Positions 16,945 through 27,102 of a DNA stretch of 64,000 nt are shown here, piece by piece. The stretch is from NCBI RefSeq assembly GCF_000429465.1, contig NZ_AUBX01000010.1:248001-312000 (forward strand), in the 5' to 3' direction. The first letter of the stretch is position 1. Each line of letters starts with the position of its first letter. A model generated the notes under the pieces. It was not told the DNA's origin. It did no database searches and saw nothing but the letters and a program-made list of their open reading frames with translations. The translations under genes were made by a program, and so were the position numbers. Source of the DNA: Algoriphagus vanfongensis DSM 17529. GTDB lineage: Bacteria; Bacteroidota; Bacteroidia; Cytophagales; Cyclobacteriaceae.

Positions 16945-18294
16945 GTGTTTAACAAAATACTGATAGCAAACCGAGGAGAAATCGCCCTGAGAGTGATCCG
17001 TACCTGCAAGGAGATGGGGATCAAGACAGTGGCCGTTTACTCTACTGCTGACAAAGATTCTCTCCACGTCCGCTTTGCGGATGAGGCTGTATGCATCGGT
17101 CCAGCACCGAGCCGAGAATCCTACCTCAACATCCCACGCATCATCGCTGCTGCAGAAATCACCAATGCCGATGCGATTCATCCAGGCTATGGATTCCTTT
17201 CAGAAAATGCTGAGTTTTCCAGAATCTGTGATGAATACGGAATCAAATTCATCGGTGCATCTCCGGATATGATTGGCAAAATGGGCGACAAGGCAACTGC
17301 CAAAGCTACCATGAAAGCTGCCGGAGTACCGACTATTCCAGGTTCTGAAGGTCTGCTTGACTCTGTAGAGCAAGGTCTCAAGCTCGCCAATGAAATGGGC
17401 TACCCCGTCATCCTCAAAGCTACCGCAGGTGGCGGTGGACGAGGGATGAGAATCGTCAAAGAAGACAAAGACTTCAAAAAAGCATGGGATGATGCCAAAA
17501 TGGAATCCGGTGCCGCTTTTGGAAACGACGGACTTTATCTTGAGAAATTTGTCGAGGAACCAAGACACATCGAAATCCAAGTAGTAGGAGATAGCAATGG
17601 CAAAGCCTGCCACCTTTCTGAAAGAGACTGCTCCATTCAGAGAAGACACCAGAAATTGGTAGAGGAGACTCCATCTCCTTTTATCACCGAAGAGCTTCGT
17701 GAAGCCATGGGCAAAGCTGCCATCAAAGGCGCTGAAGCTATCGGATACGAAGGAGCTGGTACCATTGAATTTTTGGTGGATAAGGATCGCAACTTCTATT
17801 TCATGGAAATGAATACGCGAATTCAAGTAGAGCATCCTATCACCGAAGAAGTCACTGATTTTGACCTCATCAAAGAGCAGATCAAAGTCGCGGCAGGTGA
17901 AAAAATATCCGGCAAAAACTACATCCCTAAGCTGTTTGCGATGGAATGCAGAATCAACGCCGAAGATCCAGCACATGGATTCCGACCTAGTCCAGGGAGA
18001 ATAAACAACCTTCACATCCCTGGAGGACGAGGAGTCAGAGTCGACTCACACGTCTATGCAGGTTACGTCATTCCGCCAAACTATGACTCCATGATTGCCA
18101 AACTGATCGTCAGTGGACAATCAAGAGAGGAAGTCATCGTTAGAATGAAAAGAGCACTGGAGGAATTTGTCATCGACGGAATCAAAACTACGATTCCTTT
18201 CCACATTGCCTTATTGGAAAACGAACAGTTCAAAGAAGGAGATTTCACAACGAAGTTTTTGGAAACGTTTGACTTCTCAGTGATCAAAGGATAA
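16945..18294 (+). CDS. accC: Acetyl-CoA carboxylase, biotin carboxylase subunit
   Basis: 449 residues from a GTG at 16945 ([19 protein letters not shown]). It has the ATP-grasp glycine loop [12 protein letters not shown], the metal and bicarbonate site [13 protein letters not shown], and the biotin carboxylase C-terminal domain. It carboxylates the biotin on AccB using ATP and bicarbonate. It is the last gene of the fabH-efp-accB-accC block, ended by a strong terminator. Confidence 0.98.
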   Translation: MFNKILIANRGEIALRVIRTCKEMGIKTVAVYSTADKDSLHVRFADEAVCIGPAPSRESYLNIPRIIAAAEITNADAIHPGYGFLSENAEFSRICDEYGIKFIGASPDMIGKMGDKATAKATMKAAGVPTIPGSEGLLDSVEQGLKLANEMGYPVILKATAGGGGRGMRIVKEDKDFKKAWDDAKMESGAAFGNDGLYLEKFVEEPRHIEIQVVGDSNGKACHLSERDCSIQRRHQKLVEETPSPFITEELREAMGKAAIKGAEAIGYEGAGTIEFLVDKDRNFYFMEMNTRIQVEHPITEEVTDFDLIKEQIKVAAGEKISGKNYIPKLFAMECRINAEDPAHGFRPSPGRINNLHIPGGRGVRVDSHVYAGYVIPPNYDSMIAKLIVSGQSREEVIVRMKRALEEFVIDGIKTTIPFHIALLENEQFKEGDFTTKFLETFDFSVIKG

Positions 18295-18313
18295 TCAGAT
18301 CACCATCTGTCAC

Positions 18314-18349
18314 AAAAGCTGCTTCATCACATGAAGCAGCTTTTTTTTT
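18314..18349 (+). terminator. Terminator after accC
   Basis: Perfect 14-bp stem AAAAGCTGCTTCAT / ATGAAGCAGCTTTT, loop CAC, then more T. Confidence 0.95.
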
Positions 18350-18473
18350 AACTACCGGCCCTATCTCGCTCTAGTCGATTCCCTAGTTGACGAAATGCAT
18401 AAGAGGCAATCCGAGTACTACTATCCAATTCTGATAGACCTCGAGTTTCCATTATAATTTTAGAAGCTCAATA

Positions 18474-18938
18474 TTAGTTACCATCAGGACCGACATGATT
18501 TATTAGAGTTGAGAGAACAATGATAATTGTTCCCAAAGCTACCCCTCCTCCTACTCCAGCAATCATAGCAACGGTAGCAGCAGGACTTTTTCGCTTTACA
18601 TTGATGAAATCAATTTCAGCTAAGGGGATTTGAACTTTCTTGGGCTCAGCTAATTTTTTCCCTCTGTCTTTCCACATCTCACCCAAAACTAAATCTGAAT
18701 CTACCCCACAATATTTCATCAATCGAATGCTTTGGTCTTTACCCACAATTTTGATTTCATCTCCAATCAGCAAATTTTGAAGGCCCGGCATTTTATCTGC
18801 CAGCTCAGGAGATTCTATTGAATAGTTTGGCTTTAAATTATTGGGATTGCGGTATGCTTTGCAAGAAAAAAGTAGAGTTGCCGATAATGACAGCAGCAAA
18901 ATGGTTTGATTTTGAACCTTTGATTTGAAGATGTTCAT
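18474..18938 (-). CDS. Small lipoprotein of unknown function
   Basis: 154 residues. The signal peptide ends with a lipobox-like LLFSC (Cys about residue 26). The middle (about 55-115: IGDEIKIVGKDQSIRLMKYCGVDS, then KKVQIPLAEIDFINVKRKS) looks like a small beta-rich domain. A Gly/Ala-rich hydrophobic segment (VAMIAGVGGGVALGTIIIVL) near the C terminus could be a membrane helix. It stands alone, divergent from the cytochrome operon. I do not recognise the family; a cell-envelope location is the only supported statement. Confidence 0.75.
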   Translation of the reverse strand: MNIFKSKVQNQTILLLSLSATLLFSCKAYRNPNNLKPNYSIESPELADKMPGLQNLLIGDEIKIVGKDQSIRLMKYCGVDSDLVLGEMWKDRGKKLAEPKKVQIPLAEIDFINVKRKSPAATVAMIAGVGGGVALGTIIIVLSTLINHVGPDGN

Positions 18939-19075
18939 TTCCCATTCAAATTAATATTAGTACAAATGCTCTAAATTCAACTCCAAACCTTTGGATCAAG
19001 GTCATTTTTTTTCTAAAATAGCCAGAACTTTAATAAAATTCTTCTTTAACTTAAGGATTCGAAATATTTACCCAA

Positions 19076-21391
19076 ATGACCCTGTCCAAACGAAACATCT
19101 GGCTATTGCTATGCAGTATTCCTTTTTTTCTATCCTGTCAAGAAACCAAGGAATCGGAGCAATCCATCGCTGAAATAGATCAGGTCAGTTACAATTTTCA
19201 TATTCGCCCCATCCTTTCTGACAAGTGTTTTGCATGTCACGGTCCTGATGCCAATAAGCGTGAGGCAGATTTGCGTCTGGATGTGGAGTCAGCGGCCTTT
19301 GCTGCACTGAAGGAAAACCCAAACAAATTTGCCATTGTAGCAGGCAAACCGATGGAATCAGAAGTATTCCATCGAATCATCTCCGAAGATCCGGGAGAAT
19401 TGATGCCTCCCCTAGAGTCTAACCTCAAACTGAGTGAGTCGGAAATCGGTCTCATCAAAAAGTGGATTGAGCAAGGAGCCCAATACGAGCCACATTGGGC
19501 TTTTGTCAAACCTGAGAAAAGAGCAATACCCTCACAAGTAGATTGGGCGAGCAATGAAATAGATGCCTTTGCTTTTCAGAAAATGAAAGCGGTAGGCCTA
19601 GAACCAAATCCTGAAGCCAAACCCTATGAGCTGATCAAGCGAGCAAGTCTGGACCTAACTGGCCTGCCTCCCAGCCCGGAAATGCTGGAGAGATTTGGAG
19701 ATTTTTCAGGAGATCATAGTTATGAGGAGCTGCTGGATGGACTACTGGATCAAAAAGCCTTCGGTGAAAAACTGGCCGTCCTATGGATGGACCTTTCACG
19801 CTATGCGGATAGCTATGGCTATCAGGACGACAATATTCGAAGCCAATGGCCCTATCGGGATTGGGTAATTCATGCTTTCAACAACAACCTTCCTTACGAT
19901 CAATTTCTGACTTGGCAGATCGCCGGAGACTTACTTCCAGATGCCACCAAGGAGCAGATTCTGGCCACTGCTTTCAATAGAAATCATAAATACACAGAAG
20001 AAGGCGGAGTCATTGATGAAGAATATAGGATCGAATATGTGTTGGACAAAACCAACACCTTTTCTAAAGGTGTGCTGGGAATCACCATGGAATGTGCGCA
20101 ATGCCATGATCACAAATACGATCCATTTTCTCAGAAAGAGTATTTTGAGTTTTTCGCTTTTTTCAACAATACTCCTGAAAAAGGCTACGAAGGTGATGTA
20201 AGTATTTCCAAACCAGCCAAAACCCCTGTGCTCTGGGTAGAGCGAGATGATCTTGACGGGATCTTGGATTTTATCAACTACTCCGACAGTACCAGGCTGA
20301 GTATCTCTGTCATGGGCGAACTGGACGAAGATGAAGCCCGCTCCACATACATTCTGGATAGAGGTGTCTATGACGCACCCTCTACGGAGGTATTTCCTTC
20401 CACACCAGAGTCCATCTTGGAATTCCCAGAATCCCTTCCCCAAAACAGACTAGGTCTGGCCCAGTGGACGACTTCCAAGGACAATCCGCTCACAGCCAGA
20501 GTTTTTGTCAATTTGATTTGGCAGGAAATTTTCGGAACAGGTATCGTCAAATCTGCTGGTGATTTTGGAATGCAGGGAGATCTCCCCTCCCATCCGGAGT
20601 TACTGGATTGGCTAGCAGTGGATTTTATGGAAAATGGCTGGGACATCAAGAGGCTCTATAAGCAAATCATGAGTTCCTCCACTTATCGGCAATCAGCCCA
20701 TATTACCTCCGATCATCTTGAGACAGATCCAGCCAATGTCTATTTGGCTCGAGCTCCCCGACTGAGGCTTCCCGCGGAGAATGTACAAGATCTCGTACTT
20801 GCCAGCAGTGGCCTGTTGGTGCAGAAGGTAGGAGGCCCCAGTGTCAAAGGCTATCAACCAGAGGGCATTTGGGAAGCAGCGAGTTCCGGTAGAGGGGTGC
20901 TGGCCACCTATGTCCAAGACGAAGGTGAAAGTCTCTACAGAAGAGGATTGTACAATTTCATCAAGCTGACAGTACCACCGCCTAAAGCCATCATTTTTGA
21001 CTCCAGCAACCGGGATCGATGCGAAATCACCCGAGGCAGGACCAACACTCCCTTGCAAGCACTGGTCATGATGAATGACCCCATGGTATTGGAAGCATCT
21101 CGCGTATTGGCGACATCACTATGGGACAAGCATGCCGACAGTCCTGACGCTATCAATGAAGCTTTTGTGAGGATTCTCTGCAGACCTATGAAGTCTGAAG
21201 AAAAAGACCTATTGGAAGAGTATTTCGAAGATCAGCTGGAGCGATTTGAATCACATCAAGATCAGGTAAAACCTACTCTGGAAGTGGGTGATTATCCTCT
21301 AGAAAACGAAGATATCAATCCCAAAACTGCCGCTTTGATGCAGGTCATCGTGAGTCTGTATAATTTGGAAGAAACTATAACCAAGATTTGA
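19076..21391 (+). CDS. Planctomycete-type cytochrome / DUF1549 / DUF1553 (PSCyt1-PSCyt2-PSD1) lipoprotein
   Basis: 771 residues. The signal peptide has a lipobox (FFLSCQ). PSCyt1 has a CxxCH haem motif, CFACHGPDANKREADLRLD, near residue 55. The DUF1549 domain begins with WASNEIDAFAFQKMKAVGLEP and contains a second CxxCH in MECAQCHDHKYDPF. The DUF1553 domain includes ARVFVNLIWQEIFGTGIV and RCEITRGRTNTPLQALVMMNDP. Such proteins abound in Planctomycetes and some Bacteroidota and are linked by context to polysaccharide use, but biochemistry is scarce. The stop overlaps a possible TTG of the next gene, so the three cytochrome-operon genes are coupled. Confidence 0.92.
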   Translation: MTLSKRNIWLLLCSIPFFLSCQETKESEQSIAEIDQVSYNFHIRPILSDKCFACHGPDANKREADLRLDVESAAFAALKENPNKFAIVAGKPMESEVFHRIISEDPGELMPPLESNLKLSESEIGLIKKWIEQGAQYEPHWAFVKPEKRAIPSQVDWASNEIDAFAFQKMKAVGLEPNPEAKPYELIKRASLDLTGLPPSPEMLERFGDFSGDHSYEELLDGLLDQKAFGEKLAVLWMDLSRYADSYGYQDDNIRSQWPYRDWVIHAFNNNLPYDQFLTWQIAGDLLPDATKEQILATAFNRNHKYTEEGGVIDEEYRIEYVLDKTNTFSKGVLGITMECAQCHDHKYDPFSQKEYFEFFAFFNNTPEKGYEGDVSISKPAKTPVLWVERDDLDGILDFINYSDSTRLSISVMGELDEDEARSTYILDRGVYDAPSTEVFPSTPESILEFPESLPQNRLGLAQWTTSKDNPLTARVFVNLIWQEIFGTGIVKSAGDFGMQGDLPSHPELLDWLAVDFMENGWDIKRLYKQIMSSSTYRQSAHITSDHLETDPANVYLARAPRLRLPAENVQDLVLASSGLLVQKVGGPSVKGYQPEGIWEAASSGRGVLATYVQDEGESLYRRGLYNFIKLTVPPPKAIIFDSSNRDRCEITRGRTNTPLQALVMMNDPMVLEASRVLATSLWDKHADSPDAINEAFVRILCRPMKSEEKDLLEEYFEDQLERFESHQDQVKPTLEVGDYPLENEDINPKTAALMQVIVSLYNLEETITKI

Positions 21392-21393
21392 GT

Positions 21394-22848
21394 ATGGAAA
21401 AGGAAATACTAGAACAGGGACTAAATCTGAATCGAAGAAAATTTCTTTCCCGCTTGAGTTTAGGTGTGGGAAGTGCGGCTTTGGGTTCGCTCTTGATCCC
21501 GGATTTGTTTTCGGGAAAAAGTGGCGCTGAAGAAGCGATGATGGCGGCATTGCCTCATTTTGCTCCCAAGGCTAAACGGGTTATTTATCTTTTCCAAAAT
21601 GGGGCTCCATCCCAATTGGAATCCTTTGATTACAAACCCCTTTTGCAAAAAAGCTACGGCCAGGATTTGCCAGAATCTATCCGACAAGGTCAGCGTCTCA
21701 CGGGGATGACTGCTGGACAGGACCGCTTTCCTTTGGTAGGATCCTATTATGACTTTCAGCAATACGGTGAAAGTCGAGCGTGGATCTCATCTCTTTTCCC
21801 CCATACGGCAAGTATCGTAGATGACATCTGCATCGTCAAATCCATGCATACCGAGGCTATCAACCATGATCCTGCATTGACATTTTTCCAAACAGGAGCT
21901 CAGGTAGGCAATCGTCCCAGCATGGGGAGTTGGCTGAGCTACGGTCTAGGAAGCGAAAACAGCAATTTACCTGCTTTCTGCGTACTCTTGAGCAGAGGCA
22001 AAGGAAACGGGCAGGGTGTCTACTCCAAACTCTGGAGCAATGGCTTCCTTGATGCGACACATCAGGGTGTTCAGTTTTCTAATTCTGATGACCCGGTGCT
22101 TTATCTCAAAGATCCGGAATCGATGAGCCGCAGTGAGCGTAGGAAAATGCTTGATCAGATCGCTGCCATGAATGACTTGAGTTATCGGGAATTCAACGAC
22201 CCTGCAATCTCAGCCAAAGTTCAGCAATATGAAATGGCCTTCCGCATGCAGACCGCTGTCCCCGAGATGACCGACGTCTCCAAAGAGCCCGACTCTATCG
22301 TGAAATTATACGGACCTGACTGTCTCGTCCCTGGCACCTATGCAGCCAATTGCCTTTTGGCTAGAAAACTGTCAGAAAGCGGTGTAAGATTTGTCCAGCT
22401 CTATCATCAAGGCTGGGATCAGCATGGTAATTTGCCCAATGAAATGGCCCTTCAGGCAAAAGATGTCGATCAGGCTTCAGCTGCCTTGATCACAGATCTC
22501 AAACAACGTGGACTCCTAGATGAAACTCTCGTGATCTGGGGAGGAGAATTTGGCAGAACCAATTACTGCCAAGGCAATATCCAAGTGGATAATTATGGAA
22601 GGGATCACCATCCCAGAGCATTTTCTATCTGGATGGCCGGCGGCGGTGTCAAATCCGGTATGGTCTATGGCGAAACAGATGAATTTGGATACAACATCGT
22701 CAAAGATCCTGTCCATGTACACGACTTTCAGGCCACAGTCATGAATCTCATGGGAATAGACCATGAAAAGCTCACATACAAACATCTTGGAAGAAGATAC
22801 CGACTGACCGACGTATCCGGACATGTCATTAAAGATTTGATTGCTTAG
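21394..22848 (+). CDS. DUF1501 (sulfatase-fold) protein with a Tat-type signal
   Basis: 484 residues from the ATG at 21394; a TTG six bases upstream overlaps the previous stop. The N terminus has a twin-arginine-like signal, LNRRKFLSRLSLG, followed by a hydrophobic stretch, so export as a folded protein is likely. The body has the DUF1501 pattern: VIYLFQNGAPSQLESFDYKP, VRFVQLYHQGWDQH, VIWGGEFGRTNY and GRDHHPRAFSIWMAGGGVK, with metal-ligand His and Asp of the alkaline phosphatase/sulfatase fold. It always accompanies PSCyt/PSD1 proteins, as here. The function is unknown. Confidence 0.92.
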   Translation: MEKEILEQGLNLNRRKFLSRLSLGVGSAALGSLLIPDLFSGKSGAEEAMMAALPHFAPKAKRVIYLFQNGAPSQLESFDYKPLLQKSYGQDLPESIRQGQRLTGMTAGQDRFPLVGSYYDFQQYGESRAWISSLFPHTASIVDDICIVKSMHTEAINHDPALTFFQTGAQVGNRPSMGSWLSYGLGSENSNLPAFCVLLSRGKGNGQGVYSKLWSNGFLDATHQGVQFSNSDDPVLYLKDPESMSRSERRKMLDQIAAMNDLSYREFNDPAISAKVQQYEMAFRMQTAVPEMTDVSKEPDSIVKLYGPDCLVPGTYAANCLLARKLSESGVRFVQLYHQGWDQHGNLPNEMALQAKDVDQASAALITDLKQRGLLDETLVIWGGEFGRTNYCQGNIQVDNYGRDHHPRAFSIWMAGGGVKSGMVYGETDEFGYNIVKDPVHVHDFQATVMNLMGIDHEKLTYKHLGRRYRLTDVSGHVIKDLIA

Positions 22849-22850
22849 AT

Positions 22851-24977
22851 ATGCCCAATACGAGTTTCTTTCGCAATCTCCTTGAGAATTGCATCTTTGT
22901 CTTGGCGGGATTCAGTCTGATTTTGACCTTGGCTCCTGCTGACTTTCAGTTTCCTGAAATGCTCCAAGTGGCAGGAAGGGCCCATCCGCTTATCCTTCAT
23001 TTCCCGATTGTCCTTCTACTGCTGGGAATAGTCTTTTTCTTTTTGCCCAGCTTCCGCAAAAATCAAGAAATCAGAGAAATCGGAGAGTTTACGTTTTTGA
23101 TCGGTACCAATCTGGCAGGCCTTACGGTCATTGCTGGTCTGCTACTCGCACGGGAGGAATACGATGGAGAAGCTCTATTGCTGCATCAGTGGGCCGGATT
23201 GGGAGTTTTTGTCCTTGCTATACTGCTCTATTTTCTTCGAAGCAAGCAAGCTTCCATTCGTACCAGTCTGAGCCTACTAGTGACAGTAGGAATTGTTTTG
23301 ACCGGGCATTGGGGAGCCAACCTGACTCATGGAGAAGATTTCTTATTGGCTCCTCTGAAGTCAGAGACGCAGGAACTCCCTACTCTGGCAGAGGCTGAAG
23401 TATTCCGGGATATGGTTCAACCGATTTTGGAATCAAAATGCATCTCTTGCCATAAAGAAGGGAAAATCAAAGGGGAACTTCGTCTGGACAGTCAAGAGGC
23501 TATCCAAAAAGGAGGGAAAACAGGCCCACTTTTTTTGGCGGGCAACCCTGAAAAATCAATCCTGATCGAGCGACTTCACTTGCCAGAGGATGATAAGAAA
23601 CACATGCCTCCCAAAAACAAAAGCCAGCTTACCGACGATGAACTGATGATTATTCAAGCTTGGGTAGCTCAGGGAGGACATTTTGACCAGAAAGTAGAAG
23701 ACTCAGCCCCGGAAAGTGAACTGTTTCAGTTTGCTTCACTTCGATTTGACAAAAACAAAAGCTACGATTTTGAGTCTGCAGATCCGGAAACGATCAAAGA
23801 ACTCAACAATTTCTACAGGACGGTCCATCCGCTCTATCCCGGTTCTCCTGCTTTACTGGTTTCCTATTTTGGGATTGCGGCTTTTGATCCGGAGTCTCTC
23901 CAAGATCTCAAAGAAGTCAAGGAACAAGTGGTAGAAATCAACATGAATAAAATGCCCTTGCAAGACGTCGATTTGCTATTTCTGAAAGATTTCCCTCACT
24001 TGGAAAAATTAAGTTTGAATTTCACCGATTTGGGAAAAGATCAGATTCAGGCCATTTCTGAGATTCCCAACTTACTAGATTTGGCCCTTTCAGGAAACGA
24101 ACTGGAGCAAGAAGATCTTCAACTTGTAGCTGGAATGAAAGGATTGCGCAACCTGTATCTCTGGCAAAAGAATCTGGACCAAACACAAAAAAATGATTTG
24201 ACTCAAGCATTAACTGGCACCTCCATTGATTTTGGTTTTGACGGGAGTGGCATCAGCTATCAGCTCAACGCTCCTTCCATCAAGCAGGATAAAATCTTCT
24301 TTTCTGACAGTCTCAAAATAGAAATCAAGCATCCTATCCACACCACTGAGCTGCGTTATACACTGGATGGATCAGAGCCTGATAGTCTAACCTCTCCGAT
24401 CTATGACTCACCTATCTGGATGCACACTTCTGGCAAACTACATGTAAGAGCTTTTGCTCAAGACTGGATCGGGTCACCAAGCAGCACTACCGTCTATATG
24501 AAGTCTGGTCTGAGTCCGCAGGATTATGAACTCTTGAGTCCGCCCAATGAGAGATACAAGGCTCAGGGAGCTCGGACACTTTTTGATCAAGTGAAGGGAA
24601 AAAACAACCATACATCAGGAGAATGGTTAGGCTATCAAGACAAAGACCTAACAGTGGAGTTTAGTGGAGCAGAGCTACAGCACATCCAGTCTATCGGCTT
24701 AAGTATGCTCTACCATGAAGGCGCATATATCTTCCCTCCCACCAGGGTCCAGATCCTTGCCAAAAGTCAAGGAAACTGGAATCTCTTGGTAGACGATCAA
24801 CCTCAGACCTCAACGAGTATTCAGGAGATCCGCTCCGAATTGCTCCTCTACCCGGTCGAAAACAAGTCCTATGATCGGCTAAAAATTATCGTGACTCCAA
24901 TTAAATCGCTTCCTTCTTGGCATCCGGGTGCCGGAGCCAAAGGATGGGTTTTTATGGATGAGGTTTTGTTGAATTGA
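22851..24977 (+). CDS. Multi-domain membrane c-type cytochrome with leucine-rich repeats and C-terminal carbohydrate-type domains
   Basis: 708 residues. Four to five N-terminal membrane helices with a DUF2231-like start (AHPLILHFPIVLLLLGIVFF). A Planctomycete-type cytochrome domain follows with CISCHKEGKIKGELRLDS. Residues about 360-450 are degenerate leucine-rich repeats (LEKLSLNFTDLG, LLDLALSGNELEQ). Then a chitobiase/hexosaminidase C-terminal-like domain (LRYTLDGSEPDSLTSPIYDS) and a terminal galactose-binding-like domain found behind GH20 enzymes (GEWLGYQDKDLTVEF, GWVFMDEVLL). This suggests a membrane-anchored redox protein with a glycan-binding tail. It completes the three-gene operon, two bases after the DUF1501 gene. 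Confidence 0.85.
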   Translation: MPNTSFFRNLLENCIFVLAGFSLILTLAPADFQFPEMLQVAGRAHPLILHFPIVLLLLGIVFFFLPSFRKNQEIREIGEFTFLIGTNLAGLTVIAGLLLAREEYDGEALLLHQWAGLGVFVLAILLYFLRSKQASIRTSLSLLVTVGIVLTGHWGANLTHGEDFLLAPLKSETQELPTLAEAEVFRDMVQPILESKCISCHKEGKIKGELRLDSQEAIQKGGKTGPLFLAGNPEKSILIERLHLPEDDKKHMPPKNKSQLTDDELMIIQAWVAQGGHFDQKVEDSAPESELFQFASLRFDKNKSYDFESADPETIKELNNFYRTVHPLYPGSPALLVSYFGIAAFDPESLQDLKEVKEQVVEINMNKMPLQDVDLLFLKDFPHLEKLSLNFTDLGKDQIQAISEIPNLLDLALSGNELEQEDLQLVAGMKGLRNLYLWQKNLDQTQKNDLTQALTGTSIDFGFDGSGISYQLNAPSIKQDKIFFSDSLKIEIKHPIHTTELRYTLDGSEPDSLTSPIYDSPIWMHTSGKLHVRAFAQDWIGSPSSTTVYMKSGLSPQDYELLSPPNERYKAQGARTLFDQVKGKNNHTSGEWLGYQDKDLTVEFSGAELQHIQSIGLSMLYHEGAYIFPPTRVQILAKSQGNWNLLVDDQPQTSTSIQEIRSELLLYPVENKSYDRLKIIVTPIKSLPSWHPGAGAKGWVFMDEVLLN

Positions 24978-24991
24978 TGTCTTTCTTATTC

Positions 24992-26230
24992 TTACTTCGA
25001 GACAGAAATAGCAATGAAATAATAGCAATTTCTGTCTTCCTCAACTCCAAAATAATCCTGATCTTTCAAACCAAGCAAAGTACCTTCAGGACTCAAAAAA
25101 CTGGAATAAATCACACCTTTGGGAAGTTGGATATCGTTTTGAATTAAGTTAAACTCATCATCCAAAAGAGCCAAGAAATAAGGATTGGAACGTTGCATCG
25201 CCATTCTTCCATGCATGCTATTCAAATCGAAGTCTTTGATCTCATCTTCTTTCAGGCCTTTCTTATAGAGCACAAAGTATCCATCACTTGTCGGGATAAT
25301 CGATTGGATATTTCCAGAAACTGATTTGGCCCGCAACTCATCATACTCGTCAATTTGGTCAAATGGAACCCCGACTGCAGGCACGGCATCCACCACATTA
25401 AGATCAACTACTTGACTGAAAACAATTTCATTATCAACTTCCTGATAAAGGAAAAATTTCATTTCTCCTCTGAAATATAGCATCCAATTCTTTCCTTCTT
25501 TGGTGACTGTAGGAAACATCCAATTATAGAACTTTCCATCTTGGTAAATAGACTCTTTAGGAAATTCCATGGTCAACCTACTCTTCATTGTCATGGTGTC
25601 CAGCACCTCTAAGATGGGTTGCTGATAGATTTTTTGAAAACCGGTTTCATAAAACTCGTCCCAATCTATATCCTCTTGAGAAAGCTCTTTCTCTGGTCTT
25701 ACAAATGCTATTTCATTTTTAAATGGAAAATAAGGATCTCCTGCTATACCGTTGAGGTAAAAACCATAAACCGGGAAATCGATTTTCTTGACAATTTCAC
25801 CATCTCCATTTAGATGAACAATCTTACCCGGATTTTCTAGAATACGGACCTCTCCATTTTCAAAATCAAGCGAGGTAATGGACCCAATTCGATTAGGACC
25901 GTCAGATGGAATATCGAACTGAGATACTATCTCCCCCTTTTTTGATATCAAAAGCAGATCTCTTTGTCCAGTTCCCCATGACATATAAGTTTCTGATTGA
26001 AAATCATAGTCTAATAGCCACAGATTTCCCAAGTGGTCAATCAGCAAAGAATCCATAATCCTGGCTTCGTAGGAAGATAAATTCACTGAGTCACGGTCTC
26101 CATTTGGATTACAAGCAATGGATCCTGACAGTACAAAAGCTACAAAGCAAAAGCGTAAGATGATCTTACTTCCCAATATTGAATACAAAAGCTCTGTATT
26201 TGAGTAGTGCGACAAAAATAGCTCCTCCAA
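24992..26230 (-). CDS. DUF4221-like beta-propeller lipoprotein
   Basis: 412 residues from the ATG at 26230, which overlaps the channel gene upstream by 65 bases; a TTG start near codon 14 or 18 would shorten the protein and place the signal (ILRFCFVAFVLSGSIAC) at the N terminus. After Cys ~40 come repeated beta-strand units of a six-bladed-propeller type (LIDHLGNLWLLDYD, NGEVRILENPGKIVHLNGDG, TVTKEGKNWMLYF). This resembles the DUF4221 family of Bacteroidota. Likely an envelope lipoprotein; ligand unknown. It ends 14 bases from the convergent cytochrome operon. Confidence 0.75.
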   Translation of the reverse strand: MEELFLSHYSNTELLYSILGSKIILRFCFVAFVLSGSIACNPNGDRDSVNLSSYEARIMDSLLIDHLGNLWLLDYDFQSETYMSWGTGQRDLLLISKKGEIVSQFDIPSDGPNRIGSITSLDFENGEVRILENPGKIVHLNGDGEIVKKIDFPVYGFYLNGIAGDPYFPFKNEIAFVRPEKELSQEDIDWDEFYETGFQKIYQQPILEVLDTMTMKSRLTMEFPKESIYQDGKFYNWMFPTVTKEGKNWMLYFRGEMKFFLYQEVDNEIVFSQVVDLNVVDAVPAVGVPFDQIDEYDELRAKSVSGNIQSIIPTSDGYFVLYKKGLKEDEIKDFDLNSMHGRMAMQRSNPYFLALLDDEFNLIQNDIQLPKGVIYSSFLSPEGTLLGLKDQDYFGVEEDRNCYYFIAISVSK

Positions 26231-27050
26231 GCGCGTTGCCTATCAACGCTGTAGACTGAAAAGTCAGGTAATCCCCTATTCCAATCTGATCTGAAGTGAT
26301 CGTTCCTGCAAAGACTTCAATATTGCCGATAATGCTGTGATGAAGACTTGTAAAAGACAAAACCGATGTGATCAGAAAAATAACTACAATCTGACTGATT
26401 GTATCTCGAAAAGAAGCCAGCAACCAAGATAGCAAGCCCATCAGCCAGCCCGCGAGAAGTGCACTGACCAGTATTACCGGAACTTTGGCATCTATGACAT
26501 GCAGGGCGATCGTCTCGATGACTCTCAGATCAAAAATCCCCAATCTTGGCCCCAGCCAAATCAGCAAAAGTCCAATAAAATATCCACCCAGTAGATTACC
26601 ACTCACCACCAAGCCCCATAAGCGAAGCATACTGGAGAGACTTCTTTTCTTATTCAATACCGGAAGCGTCAACAAAGCCGTCTGTTCGGTGAATAGAATG
26701 CTCTGCCCCAAAACTACCAGAATAAATCCCAATGGATATACCAGTGAAATCATCTTAAAAATCGAATCTTCCTCGACCTTTCCCTCCAAAAAGAAAAACA
26801 AGCTACAAAGTAGAAGATAGCTAAAACCGATCTCCATTCCTGCAGTCAATGAGCTCAGCAGTATCGAACTAGAGCTTTTATCATACGTTTCCAGTGCATC
26901 GGTAATCTGATCACGCAGGATTTCTCCATGAGTTTTGGTTCCGTCTTTTTTCTCATTTTTGGAACTCTGGATTTCCCGATCAATTTCTCTTTGACGCTGC
27001 TTTTCCAGCTGCTCCGGGGAGATTTCCTTTTTCTTCCACATCATAGTCAA
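26166..27050 (-). CDS. Formate/nitrite transporter (FNT/FocA) family channel
   Basis: 294 residues. A charged cytosolic N terminus (about 1-60, rich in K, E and Q) precedes six membrane segments; FNT channels are pentamers. Recognisable FNT parts include GMEIGFSYLLLCSLFF, FTEQTALLTLPVL and the central LSWLLASFRDTISQI. The end GNALGGAIFVALLKY matches the last helix region. The family moves formate, nitrite, lactate or hydrosulfide; this member, with a long N terminus, belongs to the less studied YfdC-like branch (inference). It is the fourth gene in a same-strand run from the phosphodiesterase. Confidence 0.88.
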   Translation of the reverse strand: MTMMWKKKEISPEQLEKQRQREIDREIQSSKNEKKDGTKTHGEILRDQITDALETYDKSSSSILLSSLTAGMEIGFSYLLLCSLFFFLEGKVEEDSIFKMISLVYPLGFILVVLGQSILFTEQTALLTLPVLNKKRSLSSMLRLWGLVVSGNLLGGYFIGLLLIWLGPRLGIFDLRVIETIALHVIDAKVPVILVSALLAGWLMGLLSWLLASFRDTISQIVVIFLITSVLSFTSLHHSIIGNIEVFAGTITSDQIGIGDYLTFQSTALIGNALGGAIFVALLKYRAFVFNIGK

Positions 27051-27102
27051 TGCTTTTATTGCCCGATTTTAAGGATATTCTGGATAAGCTCAAAGACTTT
27101 CA

